Shown here in pieces: positions 38,515-49,032 of a stretch of DNA of 64,000 nucleotides. Position 1 is the first letter of the stretch. Every line of letters begins with the position of its first letter. The stretch comes from Xanthobacter dioxanivorans (GTDB taxonomy: Bacteria; Pseudomonadota; Alphaproteobacteria; Rhizobiales; Xanthobacteraceae), in the NCBI RefSeq assembly GCF_016807805.1, contig NZ_CP063362.1, positions 4,072,501 to 4,136,500 on the forward strand. Reading direction: 5' to 3'. The notes beneath the pieces were generated by a model. It ran no database searches, was not told the origin of the DNA, and worked only from the letters and a program-made list of their open reading frames with translations. The translations under genes were made by a program, and so were the position numbers.

Positions 38515-39176
38515 CCGCCTTCAATACCGAGGCGCTTCTGCTTCTGGCGTTCGCCTTTCTGGCCGGGCTCGCGCTCGGCCTCTTCCTCGGCCGCCGCCTG
38601 CGAGCCGGGGCGGGGGACGATGTGCCGGACCGGGCGCGCCCGCCGTCCGAGCCGCCGCAGCGGCTGGTGAACGGCGATTTCGGCGCTCCCGCCGTGCCCC
38701 GGTCCACGTCTTTTGCGCCGGCGCAATCGGCCCTTCCGGCGCGGGCGGGGGGCAAGGCGGAGGACGCTGCGGCCCGGCCGGAACCGGAGCCCGACCTCTT
38801 CACCCGGCTGCTCGCATCGGCGCCTCCGTTGCCGCCGGAGGAGGAGGACCCGCATGAGCCGCCACCCCCTCGGGAGCGGGGCGCGAGCGAATCGCATCCG
38901 GGCGTGCGGCCGCCGACGCTGGATGCGCCCGAAGGCGGGACGGCGGACGACCTGAAGCTGCTCAAGGGCATCGGCCCGCAGAACGAGCGTCGCCTCCACG
39001 CGCTGGGCATCTTCCACTTTCGTCAGATCGCCGCCTGGACGCCGGAGGAAGTGATGTGGGTGGGCAGCTACCTGGCCTTCCCGGGGCGCATCGAGCGGGA
39101 GGACTGGATCGGCCAGGCCCGGGGCTTCGCCGATGGGACGCCCCCGCCGGAAGGGCCTGCCCGCCGCAAGAGGTGA
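38511..39176 (+). CDS. membrane-anchored protein with C-terminal helix-hairpin-helix domain
   Basis: 221 residues from ATG 38511. A single N-terminal helix (LLLLAFAFLAGLALGLFLG) is followed by a long proline/acidic linker (about 30-140). The C-terminal HhH-like domain has DDLKLLKGIGPQNERRLHAL and then HFRQIAAWTPEEVMWVGSYL. This C-terminal module is found in many alphaproteobacterial proteins, including extended NuoE chains and other fusions; it resembles a DNA- or protein-binding HhH fold, with no proven role. It is coupled to the upstream 35-residue peptide, completing a three-gene envelope operon. Confidence 0.82.
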   Translation: MTAFNTEALLLLAFAFLAGLALGLFLGRRLRAGAGDDVPDRARPPSEPPQRLVNGDFGAPAVPRSTSFAPAQSALPARAGGKAEDAAARPEPEPDLFTRLLASAPPLPPEEEDPHEPPPPRERGASESHPGVRPPTLDAPEGGTADDLKLLKGIGPQNERRLHALGIFHFRQIAAWTPEEVMWVGSYLAFPGRIEREDWIGQARGFADGTPPPEGPARRKR

Positions 39177-39288
39177 TGCGGCGCTTCCAAGCGGGCAGGG
39201 CGACGGTCCACGCCCTGGACGTCGCTTTGCTCATGCTTCCTTTACGGTGCGCGCGTCACAATCTCGCCCGCGCTGTTGAGGATAAGCC

Positions 39289-40182
39289 ATGGCGTCCGTA
39301 GCTGCCGCTGCCGAGAATCCCGTGTCGCTCCCATTTGCCCAGCTTCCCAGTGAGGTTCCCGCGGCGCGCCCTGAGGGCGCGCCCACCATTCTCGTCTTCG
39401 ATTCCGGGATGGGCGGGCTCTCAGTCTTCCGCGAGATCGCCCGTGCGCGCGCCGACGCGCGCTTCGTCTATGCCGCGGACGACGCCGCATTTCCCTATGG
39501 TGCCCTTGCCGACGACGTACTGGTGGCCCGCGTCGGCCATGTGGTGGGGCAGCTGATCGGCGAAGTGTCGCCCGATCTGGTGGTCATCGCCTGCAACACC
39601 ATATCCACCCTCGCCCTGCCCATGCTGCGCGCCCGCCACGCCGTGCCGTTCGTGGGTACCGTGCCGGCGGTGAAGCCGGCCTGCCTCGCCTCCCGCACCA
39701 AGCGCGTCAGCGTCCTCGCGACTCCCGGCACGGTGCGGCGCGACTATACGGCGGAGCTCATCCGCGCGTTCGCCGCCGGCTGCGACGTGGCCCTCGTGCC
39801 CAGTGACCGGCTCGCCGGTCTCGCCGAGGCGGCCGTGGCCGGTGACGAGGTGGACGATGCCGACATCGCCGCCGAGATCGCGCCCTGTTTCGTTTCCTCC
39901 GGCGGCCGGCGCACCGATACGGTGGTGCTCGCCTGCACCCATTATCCGCTCCTCCTCGACCGTTTCACGCGCCTCGCGCCCTGGCCGGTGACCTGGATCG
40001 ATCCCGCGCCCGCCATCGCGCGGCGGGTGACGCAGCTTATCGGTCCGTCCATCGGCCCGGCCGACGGCACGCCGGTGCGGGTGGTCTCGACCCTGCGGCC
40101 GCTTGAGGCCGAGCGGGTCTCGTCCATCGTCGGCCGTGCGGTCGCGGCGCCGGAAGTGCTGGCGCCCGCGGAAATTTCATGA
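39289..40182 (+). CDS. murI: glutamate racemase
   Basis: Makes D-glutamate for peptidoglycan; 297 residues. The substrate and catalytic motifs are VFDSGMGGLSVFREI, Cys102 in VIACNTIST and Cys216 in LACTHYPLLL, the two-base pair of the family. A 30-residue N-terminal extension precedes the core. It is followed 19 bp later by a lytic transglycosylase on the same strand, so two wall-related genes may be co-transcribed. Confidence 0.95.
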   Translation: MASVAAAAENPVSLPFAQLPSEVPAARPEGAPTILVFDSGMGGLSVFREIARARADARFVYAADDAAFPYGALADDVLVARVGHVVGQLIGEVSPDLVVIACNTISTLALPMLRARHAVPFVGTVPAVKPACLASRTKRVSVLATPGTVRRDYTAELIRAFAAGCDVALVPSDRLAGLAEAAVAGDEVDDADIAAEIAPCFVSSGGRRTDTVVLACTHYPLLLDRFTRLAPWPVTWIDPAPAIARRVTQLIGPSIGPADGTPVRVVSTLRPLEAERVSSIVGRAVAAPEVLAPAEIS

Positions 40183-40201
40183 TGTCAGACAAGGGGATGG
40201 A

Positions 40202-41437
40202 ATGACCCGCGGGATCGACCGACGTGCCTTCACCCTGAGCCTGATGGGCGCGGCCACCCTGGCCACGCCGGCCCTCGCGCAGCAGGCGGCGAAGCCCTTT
40301 CCGCGGTGGGTCGAGACCTTTCGGGCGAGGGCGCGCGCCCGTGGGGTTTCGGACGCCACCTATAATCGCGTGTTCTCGGGACTGAAGCCGGACACCAGCG
40401 TCTATGCCCAGGACCGCAACCAGGCGGAGTTCAAGGAGCAGACCTGGCAATACATCAACCGCCGCGTGTCCGACTGGCGCATCGCCACGGGCAAGGAGCG
40501 GGCGCGCCAATATGCCGGGCTGCTGGAGCGCATCGAGAAGGCCTTCGGTGTCGATCGGCGGGTGATGCTCGGCTATTGGGGGATGGAGAGCGCCTTCGGC
40601 GACGTGCTGAACAATCCCGCCCACATGAAGCCCATCTTCCCCTCGCTCGCCGCTCTGGCCTGGGGCGATGCGCGCCGCCGCTCCTATTGGGAGGCGGAAC
40701 TGCTCAACGCGCTGGTCATCGTCGAGCGCGGCTGGGGTACGCCGCAGGAGATGACCGGCTCCTGGGCCGGGGCCATGGGCCACACCCAGTGGATGCCCGA
40801 GGTCTGGCTCAACATGGGCGTGGACTTCGACGGCGACGGGCGCATCTCGCCCTTCGGCAAGCCGGACGATGCCTTGGCCGGCACCGCCAATTACATCGTC
40901 AAGCGCGGCAAGTACCGGCGGGATGAGCCGTGGGGCTTCGAGGTGAAGATGCCCGCGGGCTTCAACACCGACCTTGCCGACAACAAGACGTGGCGTCCGC
41001 TGGCGCAATGGGGCCAGCAGGGCATCGTGACGGTGGAGGGGCAGTCCATCTCCGGCTACGACGAGCCGGCCCGGCTGTGGCTTCCCGGCGGCCCCGGCGG
41101 CCCGGCGTTGCTGCTGCTGCATAATTTCTATGCGGTGCGCAGCTACAATCCCTCGTCCAACTACGCCCTCGCCGTGCTGCACCTCGGGGACCGGGTCATG
41201 GGGGACGGGCCATTCGCGACGCCCTGGCCCGGTGGCGAGCGGGCGCTCACCCTGGCGGAAGTTCAGGAGGTGCAGCAGCGCCTCACCGCTGCGGGCTTCA
41301 ATACCGGCGGCACCGACGGGCGCGTGGGCGCCGATACCATGCGCGCGGTGAAGGCGTTCCAGGAGAAGGCCGGCATCAGCCCGGCCGACGGCTACGCCTC
41401 CATCGCCGTGCTCAACACGCTGCGGCAGAGGCGGTGA
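40202..41437 (+). CDS. lytic murein transglycosylase, MltB family
   Basis: Cleaves the MurNAc-GlcNAc bond to 1,6-anhydro products; 411 residues. An N-terminal signal (RRAFTLSLMGAATLATPALA) carries an RR pair of Tat type (IDRRAFT). The SLT_2 domain has the catalytic glutamate in LGYWGMESAFGDV, then SWAGAMGHTQWMPEVW and YNPSSNYALAVLHLGD. A C-terminal peptidoglycan-binding domain (about 345-411, VQEVQQRLTAAGFNTGGTDG) completes it. The start at 40202 follows AAGGGGATGG. It converges on the small I78-like gene. Confidence 0.92.
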   Translation: MTRGIDRRAFTLSLMGAATLATPALAQQAAKPFPRWVETFRARARARGVSDATYNRVFSGLKPDTSVYAQDRNQAEFKEQTWQYINRRVSDWRIATGKERARQYAGLLERIEKAFGVDRRVMLGYWGMESAFGDVLNNPAHMKPIFPSLAALAWGDARRRSYWEAELLNALVIVERGWGTPQEMTGSWAGAMGHTQWMPEVWLNMGVDFDGDGRISPFGKPDDALAGTANYIVKRGKYRRDEPWGFEVKMPAGFNTDLADNKTWRPLAQWGQQGIVTVEGQSISGYDEPARLWLPGGPGGPALLLLHNFYAVRSYNPSSNYALAVLHLGDRVMGDGPFATPWPGGERALTLAEVQEVQQRLTAAGFNTGGTDGRVGADTMRAVKAFQEKAGISPADGYASIAVLNTLRQRR

Positions 41438-41444
41438 GGGGACC

Positions 41445-41613
41445 TCAGCCGATCCAGGCCTTGACGATATGTTCGTCGGCGCCGAGCTCGATGTTCAGCC
41501 GGCTGGTCCGCCGGTCCAGGGCGAGAGCGTCGCCGGTGTGGTAGACGTGCAGGGTCTTGCCCGTCCTCCGGCGCGGCCACGTACCGCCACGCCAGAAGGG
41601 CGCCGTCGCGCAC
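41445..41613 (-). pseudogene. small I78-inhibitor-like protein, frameshifted
   Basis: Starting at GTG 41613, just after the stop of the amidotransferase gene (GGAGG two bases away), the chain reads RDGALLAWRYVAAPEDG. It then continues only after one base of GGG (plus-strand CCC 41560-41562) is skipped: KTLHVYHTGDALALDRRTSR and then LNIELGADEHIVKAWIG, stop at 41445. The spliced product has 55 residues. Its end resembles the RLNIExDxxGxIxRxxCG motif of I78 peptidase inhibitors, but the final cysteine is isoleucine and no signal peptide is present. Either a decayed gene or a base-call error. Confidence 0.45.
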
Positions 41614-41625
41614 AGCCTCCGGACC

Positions 41626-42336
41626 TCACCCCCAGGTCGCTCTGAAATTGCGGTAGAGCTTGGCCGCAGCGTCCCGGAACACCGGCATCTTCTCGCGCGT
41701 GGCGGCTTCCAGCACCGCCTGGCCGCCGTCCCCGACGATGGCCTCCAGCGCGCAGCGATATTCGGTGATGGCGCCCCATTCGGGCACAGTCGTCTCGGTC
41801 AGCTCCACATGGTACTGGATGCCGAAGGCGCGCGGGCCCACCTGCAGCGCCTGGATGGGGCAATGGGCATTCTCGGCGAGGATGACGCCACCGGGCGGCA
41901 GCGTCCGCACCGCCGCCCCATGCCATTGCAGGGTGGGGAAGGTGGGGGCAAACCCCTGGAACAGGGGCGAGCTTTGCCCCGCTTTGGTGAGGGTCACATC
42001 GGTCACGCCCACTTCCGGCGCGGACATCAGCCCCACCTTGCCGCCCAGTGCCTCGGCGAGAAGCTGGTGGCCGAGGCAGACGCCGAGAAAGGGTCGCCCC
42101 GCCGAGACCCAGTCCCGGATGGCCGCCTTCTCGGGCACCAGCCAGGGATGCTCCTCCTCCTGCCACACATCCATGGGGCCACCGAACACCATGAGGGCGT
42201 CATAGCCGTCGAGGGGCGGAATCGCCTCGCCCTCGTCGAGCTCGACGGGATCCCACACCACGCCATCCGCCCGCATGAGATCGCGGAGGCTGCCGGGGTG
42301 TTCTGCGGCGACATGCTGGAAGACGAGGACGCGCAA
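41626..42336 (-). CDS. class I glutamine amidotransferase (GMP synthase-like)
   Basis: 236-residue stand-alone GATase domain. The nucleophile cysteine is in FLGVCLGHQLLAEALGG, and the histidine/glutamate pair is in FGIQYHVELTE, though the usual HPE is HVE. It resembles YebN/GuaA-like amidotransferases used in gamma-glutamyl metabolism; no synthetase partner is adjacent. The start is taken as TTG 42336, six bases after GGAG, because the family begins at LRVLVFQHVAAEHPG; the in-frame region upstream has no similarity. Confidence 0.85.
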   Translation of the reverse strand: MRVLVFQHVAAEHPGSLRDLMRADGVVWDPVELDEGEAIPPLDGYDALMVFGGPMDVWQEEEHPWLVPEKAAIRDWVSAGRPFLGVCLGHQLLAEALGGKVGLMSAPEVGVTDVTLTKAGQSSPLFQGFAPTFPTLQWHGAAVRTLPPGGVILAENAHCPIQALQVGPRAFGIQYHVELTETTVPEWGAITEYRCALEAIVGDGGQAVLEAATREKMPVFRDAAAKLYRNFRATWG

Positions 42337-42438
42337 GGAAGTCTCCGGGGCAGGGTAGGTGGACGCGCGGGAGGACAAGGCGCCGGCATACTGGCGCACC
42401 GTCGGCCGGACCGGCAAGGGCCATGGCATTGCAGGCCG

Positions 42439-42549
42439 GTGGTGGGATGGCGGGTGGGCGAGCGGTTCGCACGCGCGGCCGAGGTGCTGGCGGGAATCGC
42501 CCTGTGCGGCCTCGGGCTGACGATCCGCGTCACGCGCCTGGCCGCGTGA
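42439..42549 (+). pseudogene. possible remnant of manganese efflux gene mntP (C-terminus)
   Basis: In the 431-bp gap before rpsD, one frame ends with about 36 residues that look like the last helix of MntP: GERFARAAEVLAGIALCGLG followed by a short polar end and stop. Upstream of it no frame continues the family, so it would be a truncated relic. The identification rests on pattern only. The gap otherwise holds the rpsD promoter and a CGGGCCG/CGGCCCG hairpin near 42615-42632. Confidence 0.35.
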
Positions 42550-42573
42550 GGTGGCGCCATTGGGCCGCGCACA

Positions 42574-42602
42574 TTGACACTGCACGGTTTCGCGACTAAG
42601 AA
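42574..42602 (+). promoter_or_regulatory. rpsD promoter
   Basis: Consensus-like TTGACA (42574-42579), 17-base spacer, TAAGAA (42597-42602). A leader of about 160 bases with a hairpin near 42615-42632 precedes rpsD; S4 autoregulation could act there, but no S4 pseudoknot was identified. Confidence 0.65.
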
Positions 42603-42767
42603 GCCGGCCACCTAGCGGGCCGTCAGCGGCCCGTTCGGCGTTTCACGCACCCGTGGCATCGATCGGCAGCGCGCCGGGCGAGCCTGTCGGCGGAATGGGC
42701 CTTGCGCCCGGTTCGCAGAGGAGGGGCGCGATCCCAACCAACCTTAAGACCTAAGGATCCGCGTTAC

Positions 42768-43385
42768 ATGAGCAAGCGCATTGCGGCCAAGCACAAGATC
42801 GATCGCCGTATGGGCGAGAACATCTGGGGCCGCCCCAAGAGCCCGGTGAACCGCCGCGAGTACGGCCCCGGCCAGCACGGCCAGCGCCGCAAGGGCAAGC
42901 TGTCCGATTTCGGCGTGCAGCTGCGCGCCAAGCAGAAGCTGAAGGGCTATTACGGCTCCATCGGCGAGAAGCAGTTCCACAAGGTGTACGTCGAGGCCTC
43001 GCGCCTGAAGGGCGACACCGGCGCCAACCTGATCGGCCTGCTGGAGCGCCGCCTGGATGCGGTGGTCTACCGCGCCAAGTTCGTGCCCACCATCTTCGCC
43101 GCCCGCCAGTTCGTCTCTCACGGACACGTGAAGGTGAACGGCAAGCGCGTGAACATCGCTTCCTACCTGGTGAAGGTCGGCGACGTGGTCGAGGTGAAGG
43201 AAGCTTCGCGCCAGATGCTTCTGGTGCTCGAAGCCCAGCAGCTCGCCGAGCGCGACGTGCCCGATTACATCGAGCTCGACGCCAACAAGCTCGCCGCCCG
43301 CTTCGCCCGCGTGCCGGAGCTCAACGAGGTGCCCTATCCGGTCCAGATGGAGCCGAACCTCGTGGTCGAGTATTATTCGCGCTGA
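42768..43385 (+). CDS. rpsD: 30S ribosomal protein S4
   Basis: 205-residue primary 16S rRNA-binding protein. [39 protein letters not shown] and the S4 domain [20 protein letters not shown] are all present. No zinc-ribbon cysteines are seen, the usual state in alphaproteobacteria. It stands alone, as is typical for the class, with its own promoter and terminator. Confidence 0.98.
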   Translation: MSKRIAAKHKIDRRMGENIWGRPKSPVNRREYGPGQHGQRRKGKLSDFGVQLRAKQKLKGYYGSIGEKQFHKVYVEASRLKGDTGANLIGLLERRLDAVVYRAKFVPTIFAARQFVSHGHVKVNGKRVNIASYLVKVGDVVEVKEASRQMLLVLEAQQLAERDVPDYIELDANKLAARFARVPELNEVPYPVQMEPNLVVEYYSR

Positions 43386-43430
43386 CGGCAACGCCGGACG
43401 CAACGCAACCAAACGCGATGCCACCAAACG

Positions 43431-43459
43431 AAAAGGCCGCCCCATGGGGCGGCCTTTTT
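43431..43459. terminator. bidirectional terminator between rpsD and the zeta subunit
   Basis: 10-bp stem AGGCCGCCCC/GGGGCGGCCT, T-run on the plus strand and TTTT on the minus strand, between two converging genes. Confidence 0.9.
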
Positions 43460-43524
43460 GCTGATCTGGAGGCTGGTCTGAAGCAAGCGGGTGGCCAGGC
43501 GGCCCCGCTTGGCCCGGCGGGGCG

Positions 43525-43845
43525 TCAGCCCGCTTTGACCTCGGCGGCGGCAGCGGCCATGAACTCGTCCATGTTCCGCCGGATCTGGTGGTCGGACACG
43601 TCCACGCCCTTGGCATCGAAATCGCCGCGCAGCTTGCGGAACACGTCCTCGTCGCCGGCTTCATGCAGGTCGGCGACCACCACTTCCTTGGCATAGGCCT
43701 GGGCGTCCTCGCCCGAGAGACCAAGCTTCTCCGCCGCCCAGAGGCCGAGCTTCTTGTTGCGGCGGGCGACGGCCTTGAAGCGGGTCTCCTCGTCGAGCGC
43801 GAAGCGCTTCTCGAACCCTTCCTCGCGCTTGTCGAACGTGGTCAT
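43525..43845 (-). CDS. F1-ATPase inhibitor zeta subunit (DUF1476)
   Basis: 106-residue helical protein of the DUF1476 family, identified in Paracoccus as the zeta subunit that blocks rotation of F1-ATPase. The N-terminal inhibitory region MTTFDKREEGFEKRFALDEE and the following FKAVARRNKKLGLWAAEKLG are characteristic. GEDAQAYAKEVV and the C-terminal IRRNMDEFMAAAAAEVKAG complete the four-helix bundle. It starts at 43845 after AAGAGGGG. Linkage to purC in the opposite direction is common in the order. Confidence 0.92.
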   Translation of the reverse strand: MTTFDKREEGFEKRFALDEETRFKAVARRNKKLGLWAAEKLGLSGEDAQAYAKEVVVADLHEAGDEDVFRKLRGDFDAKGVDVSDHQIRRNMDEFMAAAAAEVKAG

Positions 43846-44047
43846 GGCACCCCTCTTCCTGGCGAATGGGCGGCGGCGCGCCGCCCGGGATCGGTTTGCA
43901 CGGCCCTGTGGCCGCACGCGCGCCTTGAATATCCTTCGCCTCACCTTAGATCAACGGTGGCGAGGCGCCGCTTCCTGTCGCGTCCCGCAGGTCCGGTCGG
44001 TGACGGCCGGGCGAGGGTGGCGTATTTGCCGCGGGCATGCACTTACG

Positions 44048-44076
44048 TTGTATTGCGCCGCCCGATCGGCTAGGGT
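44048..44076 (+). promoter_or_regulatory. probable purC promoter
   Basis: TTGTAT (44048-44053), 17-base spacer, TAGGGT (44071-44076) in the 342-bp gap between the zeta gene and purC. The rest of the gap shows only a GC-rich palindrome (CGGCGGCGCGCCGCCCG) near 43871-43887. No PurR-type operator was recognised. Confidence 0.4.
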
Positions 44077-44187
44077 CCGCACGGGCTTGGTATGAGCTGG
44101 CGACAGCCGTTCCGGTCCCGCCGAGGAGCGTCACACGAACGGAGCCTTGGCAAACCCATGGATTTCCTCAATCAGCGGTATATTCCC

Positions 44188-44952
44188 ATGAGCCGCCGCC
44201 GCCGAATCTACGAAGGCAAGGCGAAAGTCCTCTATGAAGGACCTGAGCCCGGCACACTCATTCAGCACTTCAAGGACGATGCCACGGCCTTCAACGCGAA
44301 GAAGCACGAAGTCATCGACGGCAAGGGTGTGCTGAACAACCGGATCTCGGAGTATATCTTCTCCCGGTTGAACGACATCGGGGTGCCGACCCACTTCATC
44401 CGCCGGTTGAACATGCGCGAGCAGCTCATCCGCGAGGTGGAGATCATCCCGCTGGAAATCGTGGTGCGCAACGTCGCCGCCGGCTCCATCTCGACCCGTC
44501 TCGGGATCGAGGAAGGCACCCAGCTGCCGCGCTCCATCATCGAATTCTATTACAAGAACGATGCGCTCAATGACCCGCTGGTGTCGGAAGAGCACATCAC
44601 CGCGTTCGGCTGGGCCAACACCCAGGAAATCGACGACATCATCGCCCTGGCGATCCGCGTCAACGACTTCCTGTCCGGCCTGTTCCTCGGCGCCGGCATC
44701 CGTCTTGTGGACTTCAAGATGGAATGCGGCCGCCTGTGGGAGAACGACATGATGCGGATCGTGGTGGCCGACGAGATCAGCCCCGATTCGTGCCGGCTCT
44801 GGGACATCAAGTCCAACGACAAGATGGACAAGGACCGTTTCCGCCGCGACATGGGCGGGCTGGTCGAGGCCTACAGCGAAGTGGCCCGCCGGCTTGGGAT
44901 TCTCATGGAGAACGATCCGACCCAGGGCAAGGGCCCGGTTCTGGTCAAGTGA
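44188..44952 (+). CDS. purC: phosphoribosylaminoimidazole-succinocarboxamide synthase (SAICAR synthetase)
   Basis: Joins aspartate to CAIR in purine synthesis; 254 residues from ATG 44188 ([20 protein letters not shown]). An in-frame ATG at 44158 would add ten residues; the shorter form matches the usual family length. [14 protein letters not shown] and [10 protein letters not shown] match the two signatures, and [13 protein letters not shown] follows. A terminator-like hairpin separates it from purS. Confidence 0.95.
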   Translation: MSRRRRIYEGKAKVLYEGPEPGTLIQHFKDDATAFNAKKHEVIDGKGVLNNRISEYIFSRLNDIGVPTHFIRRLNMREQLIREVEIIPLEIVVRNVAAGSISTRLGIEEGTQLPRSIIEFYYKNDALNDPLVSEEHITAFGWANTQEIDDIIALAIRVNDFLSGLFLGAGIRLVDFKMECGRLWENDMMRIVVADEISPDSCRLWDIKSNDKMDKDRFRRDMGGLVEAYSEVARRLGILMENDPTQGKGPVLVK

Positions 44953-45010
44953 GGCTGTGAGCGAGGCCGGTGGAGTAGGGCATTGAGCCCTGTGGCCGAA
45001 AGATGCTAGG

Positions 45011-45035
45011 CGGGGGCCGGATCGGCCCCCGTTTT
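45011..45035 (+). terminator. terminator-like hairpin between purC and purS
   Basis: 8-bp stem CGGGGGCC/GGCCCCCG, loop GGATC, then TTTT. It would split purC from purSQL or act as an attenuator. Confidence 0.75.
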
Positions 45036-45129
45036 GCGTTGCAACGGATTGCTCCGCTTGCCGGCCCGGTCCACTCCCGCCCCGCCCGCATCCGCGTGGC
45101 GACGGGACAGGCAGAGAGCAGAAGGTGTC

Positions 45130-45150
45130 ATGAAGGCAAAGCTGTCATGA
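45130..45150 (+). other. six-codon leader frame overlapping the purS start
   Basis: TGTCATGAAGGC occurs twice, 17 bases apart (45126-45137 and 45143-45154). The first ATG, after GAAGG, opens a frame MKAKLS whose stop overlaps the purS ATG as ATGA. It could feed ribosomes to purS by re-initiation, or simply be a duplicated start region. Confidence 0.4.
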
Positions 45151-45389
45151 AGGCCCGTGTGATCGTCACCCTGAAATCCGCGGTGCTCGACCCGCAGGGC
45201 AAGGCCATCGAGGGCGCGCTGCGCTCCCTCGGCGTCTCCGGCGTGCAGAGCGTGCGCCAGGGCAAGGTCTTCGACGTGGAGCTTGCCGGCAACGACCGCG
45301 CCGCCGCCGAGGGCGCCCTCAAGGATGCCTGCGACAAGCTCCTCGCCAACACCGTCATCGAGACCTACAAGGTCGAGTTCGCGGAGTAG
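45147..45389 (+). CDS. purS: FGAM synthase subunit PurS
   Basis: 80-residue small subunit of the three-part formylglycinamidine ribonucleotide synthase; it joins PurL and PurQ. MKARVIVTLKSAVLDPQGKA and SGVQSVRQGKVFDVEL are typical, and the chain ends TYKVEFAE. The same ATG-AAG-GC sequence occurs 17 bases upstream, opening a short overlapping frame. purQ starts 116 bp later. Confidence 0.95.
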   Translation: MKARVIVTLKSAVLDPQGKAIEGALRSLGVSGVQSVRQGKVFDVELAGNDRAAAEGALKDACDKLLANTVIETYKVEFAE

Positions 45390-45505
45390 TGATGCGACCG
45401 CGCGGAGTGATGTGACATGGGCGATATGCTAAAATGGCCGATACGGCTCAGCAGCGTCGCTCTCCCGAATGCCGGCTCGACCCTGCCTGCGCCCATTGAG
45501 AGATC

Positions 45506-46204
45506 ATGAAACCAGCCGTCATCCTCTTCCCAGGCTCCAACCGTGAGCAGGACGCGGTGCGCGCGCTCCGCCTTGTCGCCGGCGCCAAGCCGCAGGTGGT
45601 CTGGCACGCCGAGCACGAACTGCCGAACGGCACCGACCTTGTGGTCCTGCCCGGCGGCTTCTCGTATGGCGACTATCTCAGGTGCGGCGCCATCGCGGCG
45701 CGCGCCAACATCATGGATGCCGTCCGTGCCCATGCCGCAAAGGGCGGCCTGGTGCTGGGCATCTGCAACGGCTTCCAGATCCTGTGCGAGGCGGGGCTGC
45801 TGCCCGGCGTGCTGGTGCGCAACGCGCGCCTGCGCTTCGTCTGCCGCGAGGTGCGCCTGAGAGTGGAGCGGGCCGACACGCCCTTCACCAAGGCCTATCG
45901 CAAGGGGGATCTCATCCGCGTCCCCGTCGCCCACGGCGAAGGCAACTACACCGCCGACGAGGCGACCATCGCCCGGCTGGAGACCGAGGGCCGCGTCGCC
46001 TTCCGCTATGCCCGCCGCGACGGGCAGATCGACGAGACGGATGGACCCAACGGGGCCATCAACGGCATCGCCGGGATCTATTCCGAGAAGTTCAACGTGC
46101 TCGGCATGATGCCGCACCCTGAAAACTACATCGAGCCGGAGATCGGCCCCACCGACGGCCGTGGCCTGTTCGAGAGCCTCGCCGGCGCCCTGAAGGCGGC
46201 GTAA
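45506..46204 (+). CDS. purQ: FGAM synthase glutaminase subunit PurQ
   Basis: 232-residue class I amidotransferase that supplies ammonia to Pur[18 protein letters not shown], the nucleophile cysteine in [18 protein letters not shown], the oxyanion [17 protein letters not shown] and the C-terminal [15 protein letters not shown] (His, Glu) are intact. One base after its stop comes a lipoprotein gene, unusual between purQ and purL. Confidence 0.96.
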   Translation: MKPAVILFPGSNREQDAVRALRLVAGAKPQVVWHAEHELPNGTDLVVLPGGFSYGDYLRCGAIAARANIMDAVRAHAAKGGLVLGICNGFQILCEAGLLPGVLVRNARLRFVCREVRLRVERADTPFTKAYRKGDLIRVPVAHGEGNYTADEATIARLETEGRVAFRYARRDGQIDETDGPNGAINGIAGIYSEKFNVLGMMPHPENYIEPEIGPTDGRGLFESLAGALKAA

Positions 46205-46205
46205 A

Positions 46206-46664
46206 ATGGCTTTGGACGCATGGCGGAATCTCGTCCGGAATAGCGGTCTTGCGGTTCCTGTTGCCGCATTGGGCGCCTGCGCGACGGTGCCGGCGGCGAA
46301 CGCCCCGGAAGGTGCAGCTGCCGCGCCAAAGAAGACAGTGATCGCCATGGAATATGGACGGACCGCCGAGTCGGTGTCGCAGGAGGTCCGCCGGGCGGTG
46401 GCCGGGTGCTGGACGCGGGCGGGAGGGGTGCTCGGCGACTATGCTGTCAGCAAGAGTTCATCGAACTCGAGCCAGCACGTCATTGACAGCTGGGACATCG
46501 CCGAGAAGGCGTCCGGTCAGACGGAATCACAACTAGAAATTATCCGCATTCCTGACCGCCCCAGTGGCTACATCATCCGTCTAGTGGAGTTTGATCAGGA
46601 TCCGGGGCTGACAAGTAAATTGCGGGCGGAGACCGCAAAGCTTGGGCGCGGGTCGCTGTGCTAG
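46206..46664 (+). CDS. predicted lipoprotein inserted between purQ and purL
   Basis: 152 residues, ATG one base after the purQ stop, so probably translated with it. The N-terminus has a hydrophobic stretch ending in a lipobox LGAC (Cys25), preceded by only two arginines. The mature part is polar, with SKSSSNSSQHVIDSWD, IIRIPDRPSGYIIRLVEFDQ and a final cysteine. I recognise no family. The second half is less GC-rich than its neighbours (TCATCGAACTCGAGCC-like codons), which suggests recent arrival. The link to purine synthesis may be only positional. Confidence 0.6.
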   Translation: MALDAWRNLVRNSGLAVPVAALGACATVPAANAPEGAAAAPKKTVIAMEYGRTAESVSQEVRRAVAGCWTRAGGVLGDYAVSKSSSNSSQHVIDSWDIAEKASGQTESQLEIIRIPDRPSGYIIRLVEFDQDPGLTSKLRAETAKLGRGSLC

Positions 46665-46781
46665 GGGCGGTGGGCGGAGCGACAGCGTCACGAGCGAACG
46701 CGGCGATCATCCGCCGGTAATGGAAGCAGACTGTGGTGCTGGCCGCAGCGCCTCAGGACAAGGACATCGGGCGACCCCGTT

Positions 46782-48998
<2,217 letters not shown>

Positions 48999-49032
48999 TC
49001 CGGGACGCCCGATTTGCAAGGATCCCGTGACC

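Noticed and set aside
41557-42549. 330-codon plus-strand frame over the amidotransferase
   Set aside because: Most of it is antisense to a gene with intact catalytic motifs. Only its last 36 codons, outside that gene, have a possible origin and are listed as a relic.
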